64,000 nt of DNA from Pseudomonas sp. AKS31 (GTDB lineage Bacteria; Pseudomonadota; Gammaproteobacteria; Pseudomonadales; Pseudomonadaceae), in assembly GCF_023634765.1 (NCBI RefSeq), contig NZ_JAMLFX010000002.1, positions 202,544-266,543 of the forward strand, written 5' to 3'. Of this stretch, positions 20,807-30,400 are shown one piece after another. The stretch's first letter is position 1; the number at the start of each line of letters is the position of its first letter. The translations under genes were made by a program, and so were the position numbers. Below the pieces are notes generated by a model, which was not told the DNA's origin, made no database searches, and was given only the letters and a program-made list of their open reading frames with translations.

Positions 20807-23800
20807 ATGGATCTTATGCAGTCTACTTCTGCCAACGTGGCGGACGATGTGTCCGTGCCTGTCGAGACTTTTGCGCTGACTGCCGCCCAACGGGATATCT
20901 GGCTGGATCAACTGAGCCGCGGAGATTCGCCGCTGTACAACATTGGCGGTTACGTCGAACTGAGCGGGCCGCTGGATCCGGCATTGCTGCATTCGGCGCT
21001 TGAGTCCCTGGTGGCGGCGAATGATGCCTTGCGCATTGTGCTGCTCGCAGAAGTGGGTCACGACGGGCTGCCGTTGCAAGGGTTTGCGCAGTCACTGCCG
21101 GTGGCCATGCCGCTGCATGATCTCAGCGGACAACCCGATTCACAGGCAGCGGCCCGGACGCTGGTTGCAGCGCAGATGGCGCAGGCCTTTGTGTTGAGCG
21201 GACACGCGTTGTTCCGCTTCAGCCTGATTCGCCTCGATCAGCAGCGTCACTGGCTGGCGGCGCAGGCCCATCACTTGATCATCGACGGCTGGGCATTCGC
21301 GCTGCTGTTCAAGTCGGTGGGCGACATCTACAGCGCGTTGTGCCGTGGCGAGCCCCCGCGTGTGGCGGCGCCGTCGTATGTCGGCTTTATCGAAGATGAC
21401 GCGCGCTACCATCAGTCACTCCGCTATGAAGTCGATCAACACTACTGGCTGGACAAGTACCGTAGCCTGCCTGAGCCCTTGTTGATTCCCCGCCATCGCG
21501 AATCCCACAACGCTGAAACAGCGCCAAGTCGCATCCACGTCGAGGCTTTTCCAGCCGTGCTGCACCAGCGCATGAAGGACTGCGCGCGGCAACTCGGCGG
21601 TTCGGCCTTTCACGTGTTGCTGGCCGCACTGCATGTGTATTTCAGTCGCAGCGGGCAACGTGACGAGTGGGTGGTTGGCTTGCCGATTCTCAATCGCTGC
21701 GGTGCCCGCTTCAAAGGTACGTTGGGGTTGTTCACCCAGGTCAGTGCAATGCGCATGGGCTTTGGCCGAGCGTTGTCGTTCGCTGAATTGATCAAGGCGA
21801 TCGGCGCTGACCTGAAGCAGGATTTCCGCCATCAACGCTACCCGCTGAGCGAGATGAACCGCGCGCTGGGCCTGTTGCGTGAAGACCGTGCGCAACTGTT
21901 CGAGTTGTCGGTGTCCTACGAGCAGGATGACTATGACTACCGTTACGGTGAGGCGTCGGGGCACTCGGTCAAGGTCTCCAACCAGCACGAGGCGACACCG
22001 CTGGCCATTCACCTGCGCAGTAACCGTTACACCGACAAGGCCTGGTTGCATTTGGTGTACTCGCCGGCCTATTTCACCGCTGACGAGATCACGGCGTTGA
22101 CCGAGCGCTTGTCGCTGATTCTGCAGCAAGGCCTGGAGCGCCCGGCACTGGCGATCGCCGATTTCAACCTTAATAGCCCGGCAGAGCTGGCCCTGCTCAA
22201 TGAGTGGAACGACACCCGGGTCAATTATCCGCAAGGCCAACTGATTCATCAGCGCTTCGAATCGCGAGTAGACGAACAACCGGACGCCGTGGTCGCGACG
22301 TATCAGGGACGAACCCTGAGTTATGCCGAGCTGAACCGGCAAGCCAACGCGCTGGCCCACCATCTGATCGGCCTCGGCGTGCGCCCTGATGATCGTGTGG
22401 CGATCGTTGCCCGCCGGGGGCTGGAAACGTTGGTCGGGCTGCTGGCGATTCTCAAGGCGGGCGCCGCTTATGTGCCGATTGACCCGGCACATCCGCCCGA
22501 GCGCCTGAGTTATCTGCTCAGCGACAGTGCGCCGGTGGCGCTGCTGACGCAAAGCGATCTGCGTGATCGTTTGTCCGCCACGGCGCTGCCGGTGGTCGAA
22601 CTGGATCGGTGCGAGTGGTCGCTCGACAACGTGAACGATCCCGACGTGGCGGAGTTGAACACCTGCCACCTCGCTTATGTGATTTACACCTCCGGCTCCA
22701 CCGGGTTGCCCAAAGGCGTGATGGTCGAGCACCGCACGTTGGGCAATCTGGTCGACTGGCATTGTGCGGCGTTTGGGCTTGGCCACGGGCAGCACACGTC
22801 GAGCCTCGCCGGGTTCGGGTTTGACGCGATGGCGTGGGAGGTGTGGCCGGCGTTGTGTGCCGGGGCGACGGTGCATTTTTCGCCCGCAAGCGAAGGCAAT
22901 GAAGACATCGATGCGTTGCTCGCCTGGTGGCAGGCACAGCCGCTGGACGTCAGTTTCCTGCCTACGCCGGTCGCCGAATACGCCTTCAGCAAACAACTCG
23001 ATCACCCGACCTTGCGCACCTTACTGATCGGCGGTGATCGTCTGCGCCAGTTCAACCGCGCGCAGTCTTTTGCGGTGGTCAACAACTATGGCCCGACCGA
23101 AGCCACGGTGGTCGCCACTTCGGGGCTGATCACCCCGGGGCAGGCGTTGCACATCGGCAAACCTGTGAGCAATGCCACGGCTTACCTGCTCGATGATCAG
23201 CAGCGCCCGGTGCCGATCGGCATCATCGGCGAGTTGTATGTCGGTGGCGCCGGGGTCGCTCGGGGCTATCTGAATCGCCCGGAATTGACCGCCGAACGCT
23301 TTCTCGACGACCCGTTCAGTGCGCAGCCGGATGCGCGCATGTACCGCACCGGCGACCTTGCCCGTTGGCGTGCTGACGGCAATCTTGAGTACATCGGTCG
23401 CAATGATGATCAGGTGAAAGTCCGTGGTGTGCGCGTCGAACTGGGCGAAATCGAAGCGGCACTGGCCAGCCATGATGCGGTGCAGGAAGCCGTGGTGCTG
23501 GTGCGCGACGGCCAACTGTTGGCGTGGTTCACCGAGCGTGAAACGCTGGACATCCTGCAACTGCACGCGCACATGACCTCGCGTTTGCCAGCCGCCATGC
23601 TGCCGGCTGCCTACATCCGCCTGGCGACGTTGCCGCTGACCGCCAACGGCAAGCTCGATCGCCATGCCTTGCCGGCACCGGGGCCGGAAGCGCTGATTCG
23701 TCGGCAGTACGAGGCGCCACAAGGTGACGTCGAAATCGCCCTGGCGCAGATCTGGGCCGAGGTTTTGCAGGTTGAGCGGGTAGGGCGCCACGACCATTTC

Positions 23801-26800
23801 TTTGAACTGGGCGGCCATTCCTTGCTGGCCGTGGGCCTGATCGAGCGCATGCGCCAGATCGGCATGAACAGCGATGTTCGCGTGCTGTTCAGCCAACCGA
23901 CACTGGCCGCGTTGGCGGCAGCGGAGGGCAGCGGCCGCGAAGTCGAAGTGCCGGCCAATCGCATCCCGGTCGATTGCACGCACATCACTCCCGACCTGTT
24001 GCCGCTGGTGCAACTGGATCAAACGATGATCGAGCGTATCGTCGCGTCCGTGCCCGGCGGCGCTGCCAATGTGCAGGACATCTACCCGTTGGCGCCGTTG
24101 CAGGAAGGCATTCTCTATCACCACATCACCGCTGCGCAGGGCGATCCGTATCTGCTGCAATCACTGCTGGCGTTCGACAGCCTCGACCGGGTCGAGGCCT
24201 TCGCCGTGGCGCTGCGTCAGGTCATGGCGCGGCACGATATTTTGCGTACGGCGGTGGTCTGGGAAGGGCTGACGGCGCCAGTGCAGGTGGTGTGGCGCGA
24301 GGCGATTCTGCCGGTGCAAGCGGTCGAACTGGATCCTGCTCACGGCGCGATCCTCGATCAATTGCACGCGCGCTTCGATGCGCGGCGCTATCGCCTGGAT
24401 GTCAGTCAGGCACCGCTGCTGCGCCTGATGTATGCCCCTGACCCCGCTCATGGCCGCGTGGTGGGCATCTTGCTGTTTCATCATTTGGCGATGGATCACA
24501 TTGCGCTGGAGGCGATGCGCGAAGAAATTCACGCCAGCCTGTCCGGGCACGGCGAACCGCTGGCAGCACCGGTGCCGTACCGCAACTATGTGGCGCAGAC
24601 GCGCCTGGGCGTCAGCGAGCAGGAGCATGAAGCGTTCTTCCGGCAGATGCTCGCCGACATCGACGAGCCGACCTTGCCGTTCGCTTTGCAGAACGTCCAG
24701 GGCGACGGCAGCAACATCGAAGAGGCCGAACAGGCGCTGACGAGCGATCTGTATCAGCGCCTGCAGCAGCAGGCGCGTGTGGCGGGCGTGAGCATCGCCA
24801 GCCTGATTCACCTCGCCTGGGCGCAAGTATTGGCTGTGACCTCGGCGCAGCAAAGTGTGGTATTCGGCACCGTGCTGATGGGGCGCATGCAGGGTGGCGC
24901 CGGTGCCGACCGGGCGCTGGGGGTATTCATCAACACCTTGCCGCTGCGGGTCGATGTCGGCGAGGGCGCGTGCGCAGCGGTGAAGTCCACTCATGCGCGC
25001 CTGACTGCGTTGCTGGCTCATGAACACGCGTCATTGGCGCTGGCCCAGCGTTGCAGCGGCGTTGCTGCGCCAGCGCCGCTGTTCAGCGCCTTGCTCAACT
25101 ACCGGCACAGCGATGACGCCGAGCAAACAACCTCCCGGCAAACCTGGCAGGGCATCGAGACCCTGGCCAACGAGGAACGTACCAATTACCCGTTTACCCT
25201 GAGTGTTGATGACCTCGGCACGGGTTTGCGCTTGACTACCCGAACCCTGTCGAGCATCGGCGCGCAGCGAATTTGCACTTATGTGCAATCAGCCCTGAAA
25301 GGCTTGGTCGCGGCGCTGGAAACCGAGCCGCAGCAGCCGGTGAATCGCCTGCCGCTGTTGCCGCAAGAAGAACTGCAACGGCTGTTGATCGAGTTCAACG
25401 CCAGCGCCGTCGACTGCCCGATGGAGCAGCCACTGCAGGCGCTGTTCGAACAGCAGGTGCGGCGCAAACCGAATGCCATCGCCGTGCAGTTTGCCGAACA
25501 GCGCCTGAGCTATCGCGAGTTGAACGAGCAGGCCAACCGCTTGGCCCATCATCTGCGCGGGCTTGGTGTAAAGCCGGATTCGCGAGTCGCGATCTGCGTC
25601 GAGCGCGGGCCTGAGCTGGTGATCGGTCTGCTGGGCATTCTCAAGGCTGGCGGTGCTTATGTGCCGCTCGATCCGGATTATCCGCTGCAACGCCTGAACT
25701 ACATGTTGCAAGACAGCACGCCGGTCGCGCTGCTGGTGCATGGCGCGACGCGTGATCTGCTTGGCGAACCCGGTGTGCCGCTGATCGATCTCGACCTCGG
25801 TACCTGGCAGGACCAGCCGCACGACAATCCGCAGGTGCCGGGCCTCGGCGCGACGAACCTGGCTTACATGATCTACACCTCCGGCTCCACCGGCACGCCG
25901 AAGGGCGTGATGATCGAGCACCGCAGCGCCTGCAACATGGTGCATTGGGGCTCGCAGCTTGCGCCGCCCACCGAGCATGGGGCGTTGCTGCAAAAGGCGC
26001 CGTACAGTTTCGACAGTTCGGTGTGGGAGATCTTCTGGCCGCTATGCTCGGGCATGCGCCTGGTGCTGGCGCGGGCCGATGGCAACCGCGATTCGGCGTA
26101 TGTCACGCAAGTGATCCGCGAGCAGCACATAACCGTGGTCAAGTTCGTGCCGGCGTTGTTGCAGCAGTTCATTGAACAGGACGATGTCAGTCAGTGCACC
26201 AGCCTCACCGACGTGCTCAACGGCGGCGGCGAACTGACCGTCGCCTTGGCCCGGCAAGTGCGCGAACGCCTGCCGTGGGTGCGCCTGCATAACGTCTACG
26301 GGCCAACCGAAACCACGGTCGACAGCTGCGGCTGGACCCTGGAACCCGGCGCGCCGGTGCCGCAGAGCGTGGTGCCGATCGGCAAGGCCTTGAGCAACAC
26401 GCGGCTGTACGTCCTCGATGCGTTTGATCAGCCAGTGCCGTTTGGCGTCAGTGGGCATTTGCACATTGGCGGAGTGGGGGTGGCGCGCGGGTATCTCGGA
26501 TTGCCGGAACTGCAAGCCGAGCGCTTTATCGACAGTCCGTTCGTGGCCGGTGATCGCTTGTATCGCACCGGTGATCTGGTGCGTTACGGCGCTGATGGCA
26601 ATCTTGTTTTCCTCGGGCGCAATGACTTTCAGGTCAAGCTGCGCGGGGTACGCCTTGAGCTGGGCGAGATCGAAGCGCGCCTGGTGGAACACCCGGCCAT
26701 CCGCGAGGCGGTGGTGGTGGTGGTGGTGCGCGATGAGCGACTGGTGGCGTATTACACCCTGCGTACCGGGCTGACTGCACCGACGCTTGAGGCCTTGCGA

Positions 26801-27232
26801 GCGCATGTACTGGCGCAGTTGCCGGAATTCATGGTGCCCGGTGCCTACGTGATGCTGGCCGCATTGCCGTTGACACCTAACGACAAAATCGACCGCAAGG
26901 CCTTGCCGGAGCCGGGAGCGGAGGCGCTGCTCAGCCGTCCTTACGAGGCCCCGGAAGGCGACGTGGAAACGGCCTTGGCGCAGATCTGGGCGCAGGTGCT
27001 CAAAGTCGAGCAGGTGGGCCGGCACGACAACTTCTTCGAGCTGGGCGGGCATTCGCTGTTGGCGGTCAGTCTGGTGGCGCGCATGCGTCTGGCCGGCCTG
27101 CATGTCGACGCGCGCACGCTGTTCAGCCAGCCGACGCTGGCCGCGCTGGCTGCACAGACCTCGCGGCAGGCCAAGCGGGTCGAAATCGCCCAGACCACCA
27201 TCCCGAGCCTCAACCGTAAACGCCGGCTCTGA
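20807..27232 (+). CDS. Lipopeptide NRPS A (2 modules: Cstart-A-T-C/E-A-T)
   Basis: A 2141-residue non-ribosomal peptide synthetase that starts the lipopeptide. Domain order is starter C (about 15-455, HHLIIDG near 154), A1 (about 470-965), T1 (Ser near 1004), dual C/E (about 1060-1500, with HHITAAQGD and HHLAMDH), A2 (about 1510-2010) and T2 (near 2080). The starter C joins a 3-hydroxy fatty acyl group to residue 1. There is no TE, so the chain passes to the next synthetase. An in-frame ATG at 20816 has a better-placed GGA and may be the real start. It is the equivalent of arfA/massA-type genes; I give no symbol because the product is not proven. Confidence 0.96.
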   Translation: MDLMQSTSANVADDVSVPVETFALTAAQRDIWLDQLSRGDSPLYNIGGYVELSGPLDPALLHSALESLVAANDALRIVLLAEVGHDGLPLQGFAQSLPVAMPLHDLSGQPDSQAAARTLVAAQMAQAFVLSGHALFRFSLIRLDQQRHWLAAQAHHLIIDGWAFALLFKSVGDIYSALCRGEPPRVAAPSYVGFIEDDARYHQSLRYEVDQHYWLDKYRSLPEPLLIPRHRESHNAETAPSRIHVEAFPAVLHQRMKDCARQLGGSAFHVLLAALHVYFSRSGQRDEWVVGLPILNRCGARFKGTLGLFTQVSAMRMGFGRALSFAELIKAIGADLKQDFRHQRYPLSEMNRALGLLREDRAQLFELSVSYEQDDYDYRYGEASGHSVKVSNQHEATPLAIHLRSNRYTDKAWLHLVYSPAYFTADEITALTERLSLILQQGLERPALAIADFNLNSPAELALLNEWNDTRVNYPQGQLIHQRFESRVDEQPDAVVATYQGRTLSYAELNRQANALAHHLIGLGVRPDDRVAIVARRGLETLVGLLAILKAGAAYVPIDPAHPPERLSYLLSDSAPVALLTQSDLRDRLSATALPVVELDRCEWSLDNVNDPDVAELNTCHLAYVIYTSGSTGLPKGVMVEHRTLGNLVDWHCAAFGLGHGQHTSSLAGFGFDAMAWEVWPALCAGATVHFSPASEGNEDIDALLAWWQAQPLDVSFLPTPVAEYAFSKQLDHPTLRTLLIGGDRLRQFNRAQSFAVVNNYGPTEATVVATSGLITPGQALHIGKPVSNATAYLLDDQQRPVPIGIIGELYVGGAGVARGYLNRPELTAERFLDDPFSAQPDARMYRTGDLARWRADGNLEYIGRNDDQVKVRGVRVELGEIEAALASHDAVQEAVVLVRDGQLLAWFTERETLDILQLHAHMTSRLPAAMLPAAYIRLATLPLTANGKLDRHALPAPGPEALIRRQYEAPQGDVEIALAQIWAEVLQVERVGRHDHFFELGGHSLLAVGLIERMRQIGMNSDVRVLFSQPTLAALAAAEGSGREVEVPANRIPVDCTHITPDLLPLVQLDQTMIERIVASVPGGAANVQDIYPLAPLQEGILYHHITAAQGDPYLLQSLLAFDSLDRVEAFAVALRQVMARHDILRTAVVWEGLTAPVQVVWREAILPVQAVELDPAHGAILDQLHARFDARRYRLDVSQAPLLRLMYAPDPAHGRVVGILLFHHLAMDHIALEAMREEIHASLSGHGEPLAAPVPYRNYVAQTRLGVSEQEHEAFFRQMLADIDEPTLPFALQNVQGDGSNIEEAEQALTSDLYQRLQQQARVAGVSIASLIHLAWAQVLAVTSAQQSVVFGTVLMGRMQGGAGADRALGVFINTLPLRVDVGEGACAAVKSTHARLTALLAHEHASLALAQRCSGVAAPAPLFSALLNYRHSDDAEQTTSRQTWQGIETLANEERTNYPFTLSVDDLGTGLRLTTRTLSSIGAQRICTYVQSALKGLVAALETEPQQPVNRLPLLPQEELQRLLIEFNASAVDCPMEQPLQALFEQQVRRKPNAIAVQFAEQRLSYRELNEQANRLAHHLRGLGVKPDSRVAICVERGPELVIGLLGILKAGGAYVPLDPDYPLQRLNYMLQDSTPVALLVHGATRDLLGEPGVPLIDLDLGTWQDQPHDNPQVPGLGATNLAYMIYTSGSTGTPKGVMIEHRSACNMVHWGSQLAPPTEHGALLQKAPYSFDSSVWEIFWPLCSGMRLVLARADGNRDSAYVTQVIREQHITVVKFVPALLQQFIEQDDVSQCTSLTDVLNGGGELTVALARQVRERLPWVRLHNVYGPTETTVDSCGWTLEPGAPVPQSVVPIGKALSNTRLYVLDAFDQPVPFGVSGHLHIGGVGVARGYLGLPELQAERFIDSPFVAGDRLYRTGDLVRYGADGNLVFLGRNDFQVKLRGVRLELGEIEARLVEHPAIREAVVVVVVRDERLVAYYTLRTGLTAPTLEALRAHVLAQLPEFMVPGAYVMLAALPLTPNDKIDRKALPEPGAEALLSRPYEAPEGDVETALAQIWAQVLKVEQVGRHDNFFELGGHSLLAVSLVARMRLAGLHVDARTLFSQPTLAALAAQTSRQAKRVEIAQTTIPSLNRKRRL
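20850..23945 (+). other. NRPS module 1: Cstart-A(Leu)-T
   Basis: The condensation domain is of the starter type (FALTAAQRDIWLDQL opening), expected to acylate the first amino acid. Adenylation pocket residues read D-A-W-F-L-G-N-V-V, the standard Pseudomonas leucine code. The carrier motif is FFELGGHSLLA. The next condensation domain is dual C/E, so this residue should become D-Leu. Confidence 0.85.
23970..27170 (+). other. NRPS module 2: C/E-A(Asp or Glu)-T
   Basis: The dual C/E domain is identified by the elongated first motif HHITAAQGD plus HHLAMDH. Pocket residues read D-S-W-K-L-G-V-V-D. The Lys at position 278 points to an acidic side chain; the template lipopeptides carry D-Asp here, but Glu fits the code as well. 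The following module's C/E domain implies a D residue. Confidence 0.7.
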
Positions 27233-27248
27233 CGGCGACCACAATCCC

Positions 27249-27332
27249 TGTAGGAGCTGCCGAAGGCTGCGATCTGTTGATCTTGTTTTTAAAAGCAAAA
27301 TCAAAAGATCGCAGCCTTCGGCAGCTCCTACA
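27249..27332. repeat. Large hairpin between NRPS A and NRPS B
   Basis: Arms of 34 bp at 27249-27282 and 27299-27332 match with one mismatch (core GGAGCTGCCGAAGGCTGCGA). A 16-nt A/T-rich loop separates them. The core is shared with the repeat at 14974-15024, so it is a dispersed palindrome. It sits in the only gap between the synthetase genes (27233-27478) and has no T run, so it is not a standard terminator but may attenuate or protect the transcript. Confidence 0.8.
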
Positions 27333-27478
27333 GAGACGAACAGCGGGCACGGCAGCTTGTCCCCGCTTCCCATGTCAGACACCCACGCCCCGATGTTTTA
27401 GTTTTTCCAGGCTGCGCGCCGCGTGCACGGACTCGCTGCTGCGCGCTCTTTTTTTCCGTATTTACAGCAGGTTACCTC

Positions 27479-30400
27479 ATGCATTTCAGCGAACTGATGG
27501 CTGCCATTTCCACCCATGCGATCCGCCTTCAACAGGAAGATGAAGACCTGGTCATTCTGGGCGGCGACGACGCGCTGGATGACGCGTTGTGGGACAGCCT
27601 CGCGGCGCACAAGGCGCAACTGCTGGAGCTGGTCGCCCAACACGGCGGTGACTGGCTGAGCCCGGCCTTTCGCATCACCCCGGACATGCTGCCGCTGGTG
27701 AAGCTGAGTCAGGACACCCTTGACCGCATCGTCGCCACGGTGCCCGGTGGCGCCGCCAACGTGCAGGACATCTATCCGCTGTCCGCGTTGCAGGAGGGCA
27801 TGCTCTATCACCACCTCTCGGCGGTTGCCGGCGATCCTTATATTTCGCAGGCGCGTTTCGTCTTCGACAGTCAGGAACGGCTGGACGCCTTCGCCGACGC
27901 GCTGCGCTGGGTGGTAAAACGTCACGACATCCTGCGTACTTCGTTTGTCTGGGAATACCTCGACGAAGCGCTGCAAGTGGTCTGGCGCGAGGCGCCGCTG
28001 GTGTGTGAGGAAGTCCCCGTCGACAGGGGCGCCGACGTGCTCACGCAACTGCTCGCACGCCACGACCCGCAGCACTTCCGTCTCGATATGCAGCAGGCAC
28101 CGTTGCTGCGCCTGGTGTATGCGCAGGATCCGGCGCAGGGCCGCGTAGTCGCGCTGTTGCTGTTTCATCACATGATCATGGATCACGTCGCACTGGATGT
28201 GCTGCGCCGGGAAGTTCAAGCCTGCCTGCTCGGGCAGGCCGCGCAAGTGCCTGCGGCCGTGCCGTATCGCGATCACTTGGCCAGGGCACGCAATGCCGGC
28301 AATGAGCAGGCACATGAAGCGTTTTTCCGCGACATGCTCGCCGACATCGATGAGCCGACGCTGCCGTGTGGCTTGCAGGATGTGCAGGGCGAAGGCCACG
28401 CCATCGAAGAAGCCGCGTTGCTGCTCGACAGCCACCTGAGCCTGCAGTTGCGTGAGCAGGCGCGGCAGCTCGGCGTCAGCGTGGCGAGCCTGACGCATCT
28501 GGCCCTGGCGCGGGTGCTCGGGCAATTGTCCGGGCGCACGGCGGTGGTGTTCGGCACTGTGCTGCTGGGGCGGATGGACACGGGCGAGGGCGGCGAGCAA
28601 GCGTTGGGCATGTTCATCAACACCTTGCCGCTGCGCGTTGATGTCGGCGAGCAAAGCGTGCGCGCCGGCGTGCGTGCGACCCATCAACGCCTGACTGCGT
28701 TGCTGGCGCACGAGCAGGCCTCGCTAGCCCTGGCGCAACGCTGCAGCGCCGTTGCGGTGCCGACGCCACTGTTCAGCGCGATTCTGAACTACCGACACAG
28801 CAGCGTTGAGGAAGTGGCGGAAGTGGTCGACATTGCCCCCGGCGTGCAGGTGCTGGGTGCCCGCGAGCGCACCAACTATCCGCTGACCATCAACATCGAT
28901 GACCTCGGCGCCGATTTGCGCATCACCGCGCTGGCGGATGCAGCGCTGGGGGCCGAGCGCATGGCCGCGTACCTGAACACGGCGCTGGAGAGTCTGCTCG
29001 CGGCCCTGCAAACCGGCGCCGATGTGCCGCTGCAAACGGTGCGCATCCTCCCGGCTAGCGAACGCGAACACCTGCTATACGGCGTCAATTCGCCGCTGGC
29101 ACAGTTCCCGGAAACCCCGCTGATCCACCAGCAATTCGAAGCCCATGCCCAAGTGAGGCCTGACGCCACAGCGCTGATATTCGACGGACAAACCCTCAGT
29201 TACGGCGAACTCAATCGTCGCGCCAATCAGGTCGCCCACCATTTGCTGGCGCTGAACATTCGCCCTGACGACCGCGTGGCGATCTGCGTCGAGCGTGGCC
29301 CGCAAATGCTCATCGGCCTGCTCGGTGTACTCAAGGCAGGTGCCGGTTACGTGCCGATCGATCCGACCTATCCGCTCGACAGAATCAGCTTCACCTTGCA
29401 GGACAGCGCCCCGGCAGCGCTGCTGATGCAGGCGGCGACGCGTGATCGCGTGACCCATCTGAATGTGCCGCAGATCGATCTCGACAGCGCTCACCTCAAG
29501 GCCGAACTCGATAGCAATCCGCAGATCCCCGAGCTGAGCCCGGCGCATCTGGCGTACGTGATCTACACCTCCGGCTCCACCGGTCTGCCCAAAGGCGTGA
29601 TGGTCGAACACCGCAACGTGGCACGGCTGTTCTCCTCCACCCACGATTGGTTCCAGTTCAACCAGCAAGACATCGGGGTGCTGTTCCATTCCTTCGCCTT
29701 CGACTTTTCGGTCTGGGAAATCTGGGCCGCTCTGGCGTTCGGCGGACAATTGCTGCTGATCCCGCAAGCCGTCAGCCGCTCGCCGGACGACTGCTATGCA
29801 TTGCTTTGCCAGACCGGCGTGACTGTGCTCAACCAGACGCCGAGCGCGTTCCGCCAACTGATCGCCGCTCAGGGCCGCAGTCAGCTTCAACACTCGTTGC
29901 GGGAAGTGATCTTCGGCGGCGAAGCGCTGGAGCCGGGCTTGCTCAAGCCTTGGTATGCGCGGGTCGGCAATGCCGGAACGCGGCTGGTGAACATGTACGG
30001 CATCACCGAAACCACCGTGCACGTGACCTATCGACCGCTGCAAGCCGCCGACGCGCAGTTGCTCGGCGTCAGCCCGATTGGCGTGCGCATTCCCGACCTG
30101 CAGCTGTATGTCCTCGATGCGCAGCGTGAACCGGTTCCCGTCGGTGTGATTGGCGAGTTGTACGTCGGTGGCGCGGGTGTGGCGCGCGGTTATCTGAATC
30201 GCGAAGCACTGACTGCCGAGCGTTTTATCAATGATCCGTTCAGCGAAAACGCCCAGGCGTGTTTGTATAAAACCGGTGACCTTGCGCGCTGGGCCGCCGA
30301 TGGCAGCCTCGAATACCTGGGACGCAACGACGACCAAGTGAAGATTCGCGGTTTCCGCATTGAGCTGGGCGAGATCGAAGCGCGCTTGTCTGGTTGCGCA

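Noticed and set aside
27249-27332. Rho-independent terminator ending the NRPS A transcript
   Set aside because: The stem is strong but no T run follows on either side, so it is called a palindromic repeat with possible attenuating effect.
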